Source: JBNNGK01 sp050268245
GTDB taxonomy: Bacteria > Pseudomonadota > Gammaproteobacteria > Enterobacterales > Enterobacteriaceae
Assembly (NCBI RefSeq): GCF_050268245.1
Contig: NZ_JBNNGK010000001.1
Coordinates: forward strand, 62,001 to 126,000
Direction of reading: 5' to 3'
Length of the DNA stretch: 64,000 bases
Below are positions 17,145-25,915 of this stretch, piece after piece. A model generated the notes under the pieces. That model saw only the letters and a list, made by a program, of their open reading frames with translations. It made no database searches and was not told the DNA's origin. The position numbers were made by a program, and so were the translations under genes. Position 1 is the stretch's first letter, and each line of letters begins with the position of its first letter.

Positions 17145-18188
17145 TTATTTAGCGCCGAAAACGCGGTTTTCCTGTTCCGCCACGCGGATAAAGGTCGTGC
17201 GTTTGGTCAACTCTTTCAATCGTTCTGCACCCACATAGGTACAGGCGGAGCGCAGCCCGCCAAGAATATCACGAAGGGTGAATTCAACTTCACCACGCAA
17301 TGGCAATTTCACCGTTTTACCTTCCGCCGCGCGGTATTCGGCTACACCGCCAACGTGGCGTTTCATCGCCGATTCAGAGCTCATGCCGTAAAACAGCATA
17401 AACTTCTCGCCATTCTCTTCCACAACGGTCCCTTCGCATTCATCATGACCGGCGAGCATTCCACCGAGCATAACGAAATCAGCACCGCCGCCGAAGGCCT
17501 TAGCCACATCACCCGGCACTGAACAGCCACCATCGCTCACGATCTGCCCGCCAAGGCCATGTGCCGCATCGGCACACTCAATGACGGCAGAAAGCTGCGG
17601 GTAGCCCACGCCGGTTTTAACACGAGTGGTACAAACGGAACCTGGACCAATGCCAACTTTGACAATATCCGCACCGGATAGCACCAGTTCTTCAACCATT
17701 TCACCCGTCACCACGTTACCCGCACAAATCACATGCTGCGGGCACGCTTCACGCGCTTTTTGTAGGAAGGCAACAAAGTGTTCGGAATAGCCGTTGGCGA
17801 CATCAATACAGATGAATTTTAATGCCGGGGAAAGCGCAAGGATTTGCTTCATTTTCACGAAGTCAGCCTCAGACGTACCGGTAGACACCATGACATGACG
17901 CAAGGTAGTTTCAGAGGCACGTTGGACGAACGCAGCCCATTGCTCAACGGAATAATGTTTATGAACGGCGGTAAGGACATCAAAGGAGGCCAACGCCTCT
18001 GCCATGCGGAAAGTGCCTACCGTATCCATATTGGCAGCAATGATCGGCACGCCAGACCAGTCACAACCTGAATGTTTAAATGTAAAACGACGGGCCAGCT
18101 CCACCTCTGAGCGGCTTTTCAGCGTAGAGCGCTTAGGGCGGATCAATACATCTTTAAAACCTAACTTCAAATCTTCTTCAATACGCAT
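17145..18188 (-). CDS. guaC: GMP reductase
   Basis: NADPH-dependent reductive deamination of GMP to IMP, balancing purine pools. 347 residues as in E. coli. IMPDH/GMPR barrel with the catalytic Cys in GPGSVCTTRVKTGVGYPQ (about residue 186) and the conserved SDGGCSVPGDVAKAFGGGAD phosphate-binding region. Start MRIEEDLKLGFKDVLIRPKRST matches the family. Confidence 0.97.
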   Translation of the reverse strand: MRIEEDLKLGFKDVLIRPKRSTLKSRSEVELARRFTFKHSGCDWSGVPIIAANMDTVGTFRMAEALASFDVLTAVHKHYSVEQWAAFVQRASETTLRHVMVSTGTSEADFVKMKQILALSPALKFICIDVANGYSEHFVAFLQKAREACPQHVICAGNVVTGEMVEELVLSGADIVKVGIGPGSVCTTRVKTGVGYPQLSAVIECADAAHGLGGQIVSDGGCSVPGDVAKAFGGGADFVMLGGMLAGHDECEGTVVEENGEKFMLFYGMSSESAMKRHVGGVAEYRAAEGKTVKLPLRGEVEFTLRDILGGLRSACTYVGAERLKELTKRTTFIRVAEQENRVFGAK

Positions 18189-18509
18189 GACAACTGATTT
18201 CCTGGTTTATGGCGACGGATCGCAGGGTTGTGATCGAATCTTTTAATGCCAGTTCCAGTGAAGCTATCATACGCCGGAATAAACGTGCGGCAAGACTGCG
18301 TTTTCATCTTTATTTACGCTACAATCCCAGAAATTTACCTACGCAATCGCAGTGTGACGTTGTCCTCACTTTTCCCAACGCACCGGCATAAATGCCCGGT
18401 TTAGTCTGTCTTGGCATGCCGGGCGACATGCGTTGACTTGCACTTCTGCGCGATCGCTTTATGATTTGTCTATTATTTTTTTATGAACTCTAGGGTGCAT
18501 CCACAGACC
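18189..18509. other. Intergenic region between guaC and coaE
   Basis: Divergent promoter region of about 320 bases. It holds an inverted repeat GCCCGG ... CCGGGC around 18391-18425 and a sequence ACGCAATCGC at 18341-18350 resembling half of a PurR operator (ACGCAAACGTTTGCGT). No gene is supported; an in-frame ATG at 18483 adds nine unconserved residues to coaE. Confidence 0.5.
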
Positions 18510-19106
18510 ATGGCCTACATTGTTGCGTTGACAGGCGGTATCGGCAGTGGAAAATCGACGGTGGCGGATGCCTTTGCTCGTCATGGCGTAACCCTTGTCG
18601 ACGCTGATGTGATCGCCCGTGATGTCGTCCAGCTTGGTACGCCATCGTTGGCCGCCATCGCCACACATTTTGGTCAAGAGATGTTGCTGCCAGACGGTAC
18701 ACTAAACCGAGCAGCATTGCGCCAACGGATCTTCAGTAATCCGGATGAAAAAACCTGGCTAAACAACTTGTTGCATCCAGTTATTCAGCAAGAAACGCAG
18801 CACCAACTAGCGCAAGCCGCCAGCCCTTACGTGCTGTGGATCGTCCCGCTTTTGGTCGAAAACAACCTGCAATCACGTGCCAATCGCGTGTTGGTTGTCG
18901 ATGTTGACAGCGAAACCCAGTTAGTCAGAACCATGATGCGTGACGGCATCAGTCGTCAGCAAGCGCAGAATATTTTATCTGCCCAGGCAACGCGTGCTCA
19001 GCGCCTTGCCGTGGCAGACGATGTCATTGATAACAGCGGCACCGCTACAGGGATAGAGCCACACGTAGCCGCCTTGCATCGCCGCTATCTTGAACTTGCG
19101 GCATAG
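18510..19106 (+). CDS. coaE: Dephospho-CoA kinase
   Basis: Final step of coenzyme A synthesis, phosphorylating dephospho-CoA. 198 residues. P-loop GGIGSGKST near residue 9, then the conserved VDADVIARDVV stretch and the HPVIQQE lid region. The start MAYIVALTGG is the family N-terminus; the upstream ATG at 18483 lacks a ribosome binding site. Leads coaE-zapD-yacG. Confidence 0.95.
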   Translation: MAYIVALTGGIGSGKSTVADAFARHGVTLVDADVIARDVVQLGTPSLAAIATHFGQEMLLPDGTLNRAALRQRIFSNPDEKTWLNNLLHPVIQQETQHQLAQAASPYVLWIVPLLVENNLQSRANRVLVVDVDSETQLVRTMMRDGISRQQAQNILSAQATRAQRLAVADDVIDNSGTATGIEPHVAALHRRYLELAA

Positions 19107-19129
19107 GCACCCTAACAGGATTAAACTGA

Positions 19130-19882
19130 ATGAGTGACGCTTCCCCAACAGTTCTCTTTGAACACCCGTTAAATGAAAAAATGCGTACTTGGCTGCGCAT
19201 TGAGTTTTTATTGCAGCAATTACATGGGCAACGTGCGCTGAACGAAACGGCCATCGCCCTGACCTTTTTCCGTACCGTGTCTGATCTACTGGACGTGCTG
19301 GAACGCGGTGAAGTCCGCACTGAGTTATTAAAAGAATTGGAACGCCAACAGCAAAAACTACTGCTGTGGGCGGATGTGCCCGGCGTTGACATGTCGGTAG
19401 TCAATCAAATACGCAACCAATTGAAACAATACTCGAGCCAATTAATGGCAGCCCCACGGCTGGGCCAGGCGCTACGCGAAGATCGCTTGATCAGCCTGGT
19501 GCGTCAACGTTTGAGCATACCCGGTGGTTGTTGCAGCTTTGATCTTCCTACATTGCATATGTGGATGCATGTTGCGCAACATGAGCGCGATGCTGATGTG
19601 GCTGAATGGTTGCAAACGTTAGAGCCGTTAAATCAGGCACTGACTATGATACTGGATCTGATTCGTCAGGCTGGACCGTTGCGCAACCAAATCAGCCTAA
19701 ACGGTTTCTATCAAGATAATGCGGAAGGAGCTGACCTGTTACGTCTGCGTATCGATTTGGCACACCAGTTGTATCCACAAATTTCCGGTCACAAAACGCG
19801 TTATGCTATTCGCTTTTTGCCATTGGACAGTGAACATGGTCTGGTTCCTGAACGCCTGACGTTTGATCTGGCATGCTGTTAG
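19130..19882 (+). CDS. zapD: Cell division protein ZapD
   Basis: FtsZ-associated protein that bundles FtsZ filaments and strengthens the Z ring. 250 residues, near the E. coli length of 247. Conserved FEHPLNEKMRTWLRIEFLL at the N-terminus and SLNGFYQDNAEGADLLRLR in the beta domain. Located 23 bases after coaE, same operon. Confidence 0.96.
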   Translation: MSDASPTVLFEHPLNEKMRTWLRIEFLLQQLHGQRALNETAIALTFFRTVSDLLDVLERGEVRTELLKELERQQQKLLLWADVPGVDMSVVNQIRNQLKQYSSQLMAAPRLGQALREDRLISLVRQRLSIPGGCCSFDLPTLHMWMHVAQHERDADVAEWLQTLEPLNQALTMILDLIRQAGPLRNQISLNGFYQDNAEGADLLRLRIDLAHQLYPQISGHKTRYAIRFLPLDSEHGLVPERLTFDLACC

Positions 19883-19929
19883 TTTTTGAATATAAAGTCT
19901 TTATCAGTATTGAAGGCTAAGGAAGAGTG

Positions 19930-20121
19930 ATGACTACCGTAGTAAAATGCCCGACCTGCGGCAAAGGCGTGGTTTGGGGTGAAGTGAGCCCTTATCGTCC
20001 GTTTTGCAGCAAACGCTGTCAGTTAATCGACCTCGGCGAATGGGCCGCTGAAGAGAAACGTATCCCCAGTAACAACGAGTTAAACGAAAGTGAAGAATGG
20101 AGTGAAGATGGCGACCGTTGA
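19930..20121 (+). CDS. yacG: DNA gyrase inhibitor YacG
   Basis: Small zinc protein that binds GyrB and inhibits DNA gyrase. 63 residues with the four zinc cysteines in CPTCGKGVVWG and FCSKRCQLIDLGEW. An in-frame GTG three bases upstream is possible, but the ATG fits the Shine-Dalgarno AAGGAAGAG spacing. Third gene of coaE-zapD-yacG; convergent with mutT. Confidence 0.95.
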   Translation: MTTVVKCPTCGKGVVWGEVSPYRPFCSKRCQLIDLGEWAAEEKRIPSNNELNESEEWSEDGDR

Positions 20122-20197
20122 TCGCCATTAAACCGATCGGCATTACCTGGCACGCGTGGCGCGGTTACACGTACGCGACTTGGAGGTGCCGGGTGCC

Positions 20198-20602
20198 TTA
20201 ATTCGTTGCCTGAGCCTGCGCCACCAACTTTTTTATGATGGTGGCATTGGCCGGTGGGAATTCATCTTCGCGCAACGCCCCTTGCTTTATCCAACGCATC
20301 GGTTGGCCTTCACGGCCGAACGGTTCACCCTTCCAGGCTTCCACCAGATAAAAATGCAGCGTTACGATGCGATCGTTAAAGTGATGTTCCAACACCTCTA
20401 ACAGTTCAGCGCGCTCGGTTTTAATGCCGGTTTCCTCCAGCAATTCACGGTACACCGCCTGTTCTGCGGTTTCACCTGGCTCAATCTTGCCGCCGGGGAA
20501 CTCCCAAAATCCGGCCATATGCGCATCTGCCGCACGGCGGGTGATGAAAATTTCCTGCTGTTCATTACGTATAATACCCACGGCGATATTCAGATGTTTC
20601 AT
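20198..20602 (-). CDS. mutT: 8-oxo-dGTP diphosphatase MutT
   Basis: Nudix hydrolase that removes mutagenic 8-oxo-dGTP from the nucleotide pool. 134 residues. The complete Nudix box spans about residues 37-59, with its GGKIEPGET start and REL-EETGI end visible. Lies downstream of secA as in E. coli, with a hairpin between the two. Confidence 0.96.
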   Translation of the reverse strand: MKHLNIAVGIIRNEQQEIFITRRAADAHMAGFWEFPGGKIEPGETAEQAVYRELLEETGIKTERAELLEVLEHHFNDRIVTLHFYLVEAWKGEPFGREGQPMRWIKQGALREDEFPPANATIIKKLVAQAQATN

Positions 20603-20639
20603 CGCGTACTCCTGAACGGTTACTAAGACGAATTACGCC

Positions 20640-20669
20640 AAAAAATAAGGGTTCAGCATGCTGAACCCT
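20640..20669 (-). terminator. Rho-independent terminator downstream of secA
   Basis: On the minus strand the perfect palindrome AGGGTTCAGC / GCTGAACCCT is followed by TTATTTTTT. It lies between the secA stop and the mutT start, so it would end or attenuate secA transcription before mutT. Confidence 0.8.
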
Positions 20670-20700
20670 CGATGTAGTGATGACCAATCAACCTGTCAGC

Positions 20701-23412
20701 TTATTTTTGCAGACGGCCGTGGCACTGTTTATATTTTTTGCCTGAACCGCATGGGCAAGGATCGTTACGACCGATTTTGCGTTCGGCGCTCGCCGGTGCA
20801 TTAGGATCTTCGGTTACCAGCGCATTCTCATCCTGGTGGCTCAACTGTTGTTGCTGTGCCAAACGCTCTGCTTCTTCACGACGCTGTTGCTCAAGCGCTT
20901 CAACTTCCTCTGGCATCCGCACCTGAACCTTGCTCAGCACGCTGATCACTTCATATTTCAGCGACTCAAGCATCGCCGCAAACATAGCGAACGACTCACG
21001 CTTGTACTCTTGTTTCGGATCTTTCTGTGCGTAGCCACGCAGGTGAATACCTTGACGAAGGTAATCCATTGCCGCCAAGTGCTCTTTCCACAGGGAATCC
21101 AGCGTTTGTAGCATCACGCCTTTTTCGAAGTTGCGCATCATTTCGGTGCCAACCACTTCTTCTTTGCGCAAATACTCTTCTTTGGCGGTTTCCAGAATAC
21201 GCTCGCGCAGTGTTTCTTCGTGCAACTGCGGCTCTTTATCCAGCCACTCCGTGATTGGCATATCCAGATCGAAATCATTTTTCAAACGATCTTCCAAGCC
21301 CTGCACGTCCCACATTTCTTCCAGCGACTGCGGTGGAATATAGTTGTCGATGGTCGTTTTGAACACGTCTTCACGGATGCTGGTGATGGTTTCGCTTACG
21401 TCAGAAACATCGAGCAACTCGTTACGCTGGCTGTAAATCGCGCGGCGTTGATCATTGGCAACGTCATCATATTCCAGCAACTGCTTACGAATATCGAAGT
21501 TACGGCTTTCTACTTTACGCTGGGCATTGGCAATGGCTTTGGTCACCCACGGGTGTTCAATAGCCTCGCCTTCTTTCATCCCCAGTTTACGCATCATGTT
21601 AGAAACGCGATCGGAAGCGAAAATACGCATCAGCGCATCTTCCATAGACAGGTAGAAGCGTGAGGAACCCGCATCCCCTTGGCGACCAGAACGACCACGA
21701 AGCTGATTATCAATACGGCGCGATTCGTGGCGCTCAGTACCGATGATGTGCAAGCCACCTGCCGCCAAGACGGCATCATGACGCACTTTCCAAGCATCTT
21801 TCAGCGCGGTGATTTGCTCTTCGGTTGGGTCTTCCAGATTGGCGATTTCTGTCTGCCAGCTTCCGCCCAGCACAATATCCGTACCACGGCCAGCCATGTT
21901 GGTGGCGATAGTGACCGCACCGGCCTGGCCTGCTTGCGCTACGATATCGGCTTCCATGGCGTGGAATTTAGCGTTCAACACTTTGTGTTCAATGCCAGCC
22001 TTGGTCAGTTCACGGGAAACGACTTCCGATTTCTCAATCGAAATGGTCCCCACCAACACTGGCTGCCCATTCGCGGTACGCTCGCGAATGTCTTCAATGA
22101 TCGCGCCGATCTTTTCCAGTTCGGTCATGTAAACCAGATCCGGCATATCTTTACGGATCATTGGGCGGTTGGTTGGCACAACGATGGTGTCCAGCTTGTA
22201 AATCGAGCTGAATTCAAACGCTTCGGTGTCGGCAGTACCGGTCATCCCGGCCAGTTTCTCATACAGGCGGAAATAGTTCTGGAAGGTAATGGAAGCCAGC
22301 GTCTGGTTCTCGTTCTGGATTTCCACGCCCTCTTTCGCCTCCACTGCCTGATGCAGGCCATCAGACCAACGACGCCCCTGCATGGTACGGCCGGTGTGCT
22401 CATCAACAATAATGACTTCGCCATCTTTCACGATGTAGTCAACGTCACGCGTAAACAGCACGTGAGCGCGCAGCGCTGCTGTCACATGGTGCATTAGCAT
22501 AATGTTGGTCGGTGAATACAGCGATTCACCTTCTTCCATGATGCCCGCTTCCACCAACATTTCTTCGATAAGAATCAGGCCGCGTTCGGTCAAGTGTACC
22601 TGGCGAGATTTCTCATCAACCGAGAAATGCCCTTCACCTTGGAAGGTATCCGAGTCTTCTTTCTCCTGACGAATCAGTTTAGGTATCAGCTTATTAACTT
22701 TGATATACATTTCTGAACTATCTTCGGCAGGACCGGAGATGATCAGCGGCGTACGCGCTTCATCAATCAGAATGGAGTCAACCTCATCCACCAGCGCATA
22801 GTGCAGTTTGCGCTGTACACGCTCTTCAGGGCTGAATGCCATGTTGTCACGCAGGTAGTCAAAGCCGTATTCATTGTTAGTGCCGTAAGTAATATCAGCG
22901 GCGTAAGCTTCGCGCTTGGCTGGGGCTGGCATGCCTGGCAAGTTAATGCCGATACTCAAACCGAGGAACTCAAACAGTGGGCGGTTATTTTCGGCGTCGC
23001 GCTGCGCCAGATAGTCGTTGACGGTTACCACGTGCACACCACGGCCGCTTAACGCATTCAGATAGGCAGGCAGTGTTGCGGTCAGGGTTTTACCTTCACC
23101 CGTACGCATTTCGGCAATACAACGATCGTTCAACACCATGCCGCCCAACAGCTGAACATCAAAGTGGCGCATACCGAACACGCGTTTACTGGCTTCACGC
23201 ACCACGGCAAACGCTTCTGGGATCAGGCTGTCTACCGTTTCGCCCTTTTTCAAACGCTCACGGAATTCGTTAGTCTTGGCTTTCAGCTCGTCATCGGACA
23301 GCTTTTCCATGTCCGGTTCCATGCGGTTGATTTGCTCAACCACTTTGCGCATGCGGCGCAGCGTACGATCGTTACGGCTACCAAAAACTTTGGTCAATAA
23401 TTTAACTAACAT
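20701..23412 (-). CDS. secA: Preprotein translocase ATPase SecA
   Basis: Motor ATPase of the Sec pathway that drives preproteins through SecYEG. 903 residues. Walker A MRTGEGKTL, DEAD-type VDEVDSILIDEARTPLIISG, helicase region with GTERHESRRIDNQLRGR, and the C-terminal zinc domain CPCGSGKKYKQCHG. The start MLVKLLTKVFGSRNDRT matches E. coli; seven extra upstream codons are rejected. Regulation in E. coli is by ribosome arrest on the upstream secM, but here the spacer carries a repeat (see that entry). Confidence 0.98.
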   Translation of the reverse strand: MLVKLLTKVFGSRNDRTLRRMRKVVEQINRMEPDMEKLSDDELKAKTNEFRERLKKGETVDSLIPEAFAVVREASKRVFGMRHFDVQLLGGMVLNDRCIAEMRTGEGKTLTATLPAYLNALSGRGVHVVTVNDYLAQRDAENNRPLFEFLGLSIGINLPGMPAPAKREAYAADITYGTNNEYGFDYLRDNMAFSPEERVQRKLHYALVDEVDSILIDEARTPLIISGPAEDSSEMYIKVNKLIPKLIRQEKEDSDTFQGEGHFSVDEKSRQVHLTERGLILIEEMLVEAGIMEEGESLYSPTNIMLMHHVTAALRAHVLFTRDVDYIVKDGEVIIVDEHTGRTMQGRRWSDGLHQAVEAKEGVEIQNENQTLASITFQNYFRLYEKLAGMTGTADTEAFEFSSIYKLDTIVVPTNRPMIRKDMPDLVYMTELEKIGAIIEDIRERTANGQPVLVGTISIEKSEVVSRELTKAGIEHKVLNAKFHAMEADIVAQAGQAGAVTIATNMAGRGTDIVLGGSWQTEIANLEDPTEEQITALKDAWKVRHDAVLAAGGLHIIGTERHESRRIDNQLRGRSGRQGDAGSSRFYLSMEDALMRIFASDRVSNMMRKLGMKEGEAIEHPWVTKAIANAQRKVESRNFDIRKQLLEYDDVANDQRRAIYSQRNELLDVSDVSETITSIREDVFKTTIDNYIPPQSLEEMWDVQGLEDRLKNDFDLDMPITEWLDKEPQLHEETLRERILETAKEEYLRKEEVVGTEMMRNFEKGVMLQTLDSLWKEHLAAMDYLRQGIHLRGYAQKDPKQEYKRESFAMFAAMLESLKYEVISVLSKVQVRMPEEVEALEQQRREEAERLAQQQQLSHQDENALVTEDPNAPASAERKIGRNDPCPCGSGKKYKQCHGRLQK

Positions 23413-23508
23413 AATCTTTAATATCTCTGTCATGACGGCTGAAGTCAGCCATCAACTTGCTGTTATTTTGTTGGTTTTTTCGCCCAAGGGCATAAATCCG
23501 TAATATCC

Positions 23509-23675
23509 GCCATACTTCAACTACATCGTTGGTCGCTACCTACCCACATCCAAATCACTTAGGTTTCTAGGCTGTTCTGGATGATGGGGTTTTAGCTCAT
23601 CCAGCGTGTCAACGTGGGTGGTACGCCAATCTATCGGCATTTATCACGCCAGTGCCGACACGATGCAACTCGAAG
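23509..23675. repeat. Degenerate dispersed palindromic repeat between secM and secA
   Basis: The left end (CATACTTCAACTACATCG) and right end (CGATGCAACTCGAAG) are imperfect inverted repeats of each other. The interior (GTTGGTCGCTACC, TCACTTA) resembles the copy inside sgrS at about 59126-59251, so both look like one dispersed family. An internal perfect stem CTGGATGA / TCATCCAG lies near 23577-23604. The element fills most of the 266-base secM-secA spacer and starts only a few bases after the secM stop. Boundaries are approximate. Confidence 0.55.
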
Positions 23676-23678
23676 CGT

Positions 23679-24215
23679 TTAGGCTATAAAAATGGCTGGT
23701 CCGGCGCGAATGCCCTGTATCTGCGCGAGCCATAGCCCAGGCTGATACTCCGCCAAAGAAGGGTGGACAGAATGATGTGTATCACGAATGATAGTCGGCG
23801 GCTTAGGCTCATGCGTCAATAACGCATTGAGCGTAGAAAGTAACGCCAACTGCGCCACCTGCAATGGCGGCTCGGCGGTATCGGCATCATGTTCTTGCAC
23901 ACGAGCAAAAACTGCCTGCGGTGCCAACGCAAAAGAAAGGTGACGAATGACAGTACGGAGCGCATGCTGCTGCCAATAGTCCACGCTGAACGTTGGACGG
24001 CGATGCACGTCCTGCAACAACGCTAGGCTGTTAAACGCTACGCTAACCGAATTCTGGCGATTTAAGCTAGAAGACGTGCTCGGCAATGCCGCCTGATCGG
24101 CGTTACCTGTCAGGTTTTGCGGTACGCCAAGCGTGGCCGCTACCATCCCTAATAAAAGATGAGGCCAGAAATAACGTCTGCCAAATTGTCGCCAACGATT
24201 TAGAATACCGATCAC
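23679..24215 (-). CDS. secM: SecM secretion monitor (translation-arrest regulator of secA)
   Basis: Exported arrest peptide that stalls its own ribosome when secretion is low, exposing the secA ribosome binding site. 178 residues. N-terminus IGILNRWRQFGRRYFWPHLLLGMVAA matches E. coli from a GTG start at 24215, with the signal sequence. The arrest region reads YQPGLWLAQIQGIRAGP; the E. coli consensus is F-x4-WI-x4-GIRAGP, so Phe is replaced by Tyr and Ile by Leu, while Trp and GIRAGP are kept. The distance to secA is unusually long. Only 26 bases separate it from the divergent DUF721 gene. Confidence 0.92.
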   Translation of the reverse strand: MIGILNRWRQFGRRYFWPHLLLGMVAATLGVPQNLTGNADQAALPSTSSSLNRQNSVSVAFNSLALLQDVHRRPTFSVDYWQQHALRTVIRHLSFALAPQAVFARVQEHDADTAEPPLQVAQLALLSTLNALLTHEPKPPTIIRDTHHSVHPSLAEYQPGLWLAQIQGIRAGPAIFIA

Positions 24216-24241
24216 GAGTTTATAATCCGCCGGAGTCCATT

Positions 24242-24766
24242 ATGCGCGATAGCCGTCCACAATTATTAGATGTCCTGTTCTTTGAGCCGTCTGGAGCAGA
24301 TAAAGGGCCGTTGCATAACGTTCAGCAACGTGCTGTCGCTTTACTCAAGCTGAACCGCGCAGTGAAAGGCTTGTTGCCCGCTCAACTGCACCCTTGGTGC
24401 CGCGTCGCTAACTTCAGACAGGGTATTTTAGTGCTAGAAACGGCAAATGCCAGCTGGATGATGCGTTTACGCTACGAACAGCCTAATTTATTATCAGCAC
24501 TACGAGCGCAAATTCTACCATCATTGTCATCGATCGACATCAGGATTAATCCTGCGTTGATGGCAAAAGGCAGTAACCAACCACAGAATTCAGATAAAAC
24601 CACAGCCAGCGGCCAATCTGATGCGCCAATGCGTCAACTGAGTGAGGAGAGTGCAGAGCAATTACGAGGGTTAGCCAACCGCAGCCCAGAAAAACTGCGT
24701 AAAACGTTGGAACGACTGGCATCGCTGGCCGGAGAGAGTGCCAACGCCACCAGTCGTGATAAATAA
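24242..24766 (+). CDS. DUF721/DciA-like protein
   Basis: 174 residues. The N-terminal half (about 25-100) resembles the DUF721/DciA family: a KH-like segment ending with ILVLETANASWMMRLRYEQPNLLSALR. DciA proteins load the replicative helicase DnaB in bacteria without DnaC. The C-terminal part is low-complexity then charged (SEESAEQLRGLANRSPEKLRKTLERLASLAGE), likely an amphipathic helix. Start at 24242 (MRDSRPQLLDVLF) chosen because the frame upstream overlaps the divergent secM. Role in this organism is unknown, since enterobacteria normally use DnaC. Confidence 0.7.
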   Translation: MRDSRPQLLDVLFFEPSGADKGPLHNVQQRAVALLKLNRAVKGLLPAQLHPWCRVANFRQGILVLETANASWMMRLRYEQPNLLSALRAQILPSLSSIDIRINPALMAKGSNQPQNSDKTTASGQSDAPMRQLSEESAEQLRGLANRSPEKLRKTLERLASLAGESANATSRDK

Positions 24767-24894
24767 TCAGCGATTTCGGCCCTTAATCATCCAGCCACAC
24801 GACGCAGGCGTTTCTTAACCACCTCCAACTATCTGTGTTGGAGCGGGCTAGGTTACCGCGCCGATGCAGCGTAAACTATTGCGGGCATCAGGCT

Positions 24895-25812
24895 TTATGC
24901 CAATACGGCAGACGGCGCTTTGAATGCCAACGGCATTTCTGCTTCGTCTTGGAAGGTGACGAACTCCCACGCTTCCTGTTTTGCCAATACCGCTTGCAGC
25001 AATTTGTTATTCAATGCATGGCCTGATTTGTACGCGGTGAACGCGCCAATAATGTTATGGCCACACATAAACAGATCGCCGATAGCGTCCAGCATTTTGT
25101 GACGGACGAACTCGTCTTCAAAACGCAAACCGTCTTCGTTCAGAACACGATAATCGTCGACGACGATCGCGCAATCGAAACTGCCACCCAAGGCTAAACC
25201 ACGGGATTGCAGATATTCAATGTCACGCATGAACCCGAAGGTACGCGCACGACTAATTTGGCGCACGAACGAATCGGCGGAAAAATCTAAGCGGTAACGC
25301 TGCGTGCTGGCGTCAATCGCCGGGTGGTTGAAGTCAATGGTAAAGTCCAGACGGAACCCGTTATGCGGGGACAGCTCGGCCCATTTGTCACCATCTTCAA
25401 CACGCACGGTGTCTTTCAGACGCAAGAATTTCTTCGCTGAGTTCAGTTCTTCGATGCCGGCATCCAGCAACAAGAAGATGAATGGACTGGCACTACCGTC
25501 CATGATTGGGATTTCAGCTGCGTCAACTTCAATAATGATGTTGTCGATGCCAAGCCCAGCCAGTGCGGCGTTAAGATGCTCAACGGTAGAAATACGCACG
25601 TCATGCTCATTCACCAGGCAAGTACAGAGCATGGTATCACGCACGGATTTTGCATCAGCCGGAAAATCAACCGGTGGATTCAAGTCAGTGCGACGATAGA
25701 TGACCCCGGTATTAGCCGGCGCGGGGCGCATGGTCAGCGTGACTTTTTTGCCGGTATGCAAACCGACGCCAGTCGCCTGAACAATACGTTTTAATGTCCT
25801 TTGTTTGATCAT
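24895..25812 (-). CDS. lpxC: UDP-3-O-acyl-N-acetylglucosamine deacetylase LpxC
   Basis: Committed step of lipid A synthesis, a zinc amidase. 305 residues, almost identical to E. coli at the start (MIKQRTLKRIVQATGVGLHTG). Zinc ligands visible: His in STVEHLNAAL (79) and His/Asp in VRHKMLDAIGD (238, 242); catalytic His in YKSGHALNN. Last gene of the dcw cluster. FtsH degrades the E. coli protein through its C-terminus, and the same LAFKAPSAVLA tail is present here. Confidence 0.98.
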   Translation of the reverse strand: MIKQRTLKRIVQATGVGLHTGKKVTLTMRPAPANTGVIYRRTDLNPPVDFPADAKSVRDTMLCTCLVNEHDVRISTVEHLNAALAGLGIDNIIIEVDAAEIPIMDGSASPFIFLLLDAGIEELNSAKKFLRLKDTVRVEDGDKWAELSPHNGFRLDFTIDFNHPAIDASTQRYRLDFSADSFVRQISRARTFGFMRDIEYLQSRGLALGGSFDCAIVVDDYRVLNEDGLRFEDEFVRHKMLDAIGDLFMCGHNIIGAFTAYKSGHALNNKLLQAVLAKQEAWEFVTFQDEAEMPLAFKAPSAVLA

Positions 25813-25915
25813 CATTTTATCTCGCAATGTTATCCATCCTACCAGCCAAGCATATAGCATGGCCGGCGGGACAGTTTAGCACAAAGAGCGGAGATTCCAA
25901 ATTATAAGGATAATC

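Noticed and set aside
18341..18356. PurR-like operator upstream of guaC
   Set aside because: Only one half (ACGCAATCG) resembles the operator; the other half does not match and the distance from guaC is large, so it is too weak to call.
21679..22497. Long 272-codon frame on the plus strand inside secA
   Set aside because: Entirely antisense to the well-conserved secA, no family similarity and no ribosome binding site; a codon-bias shadow.
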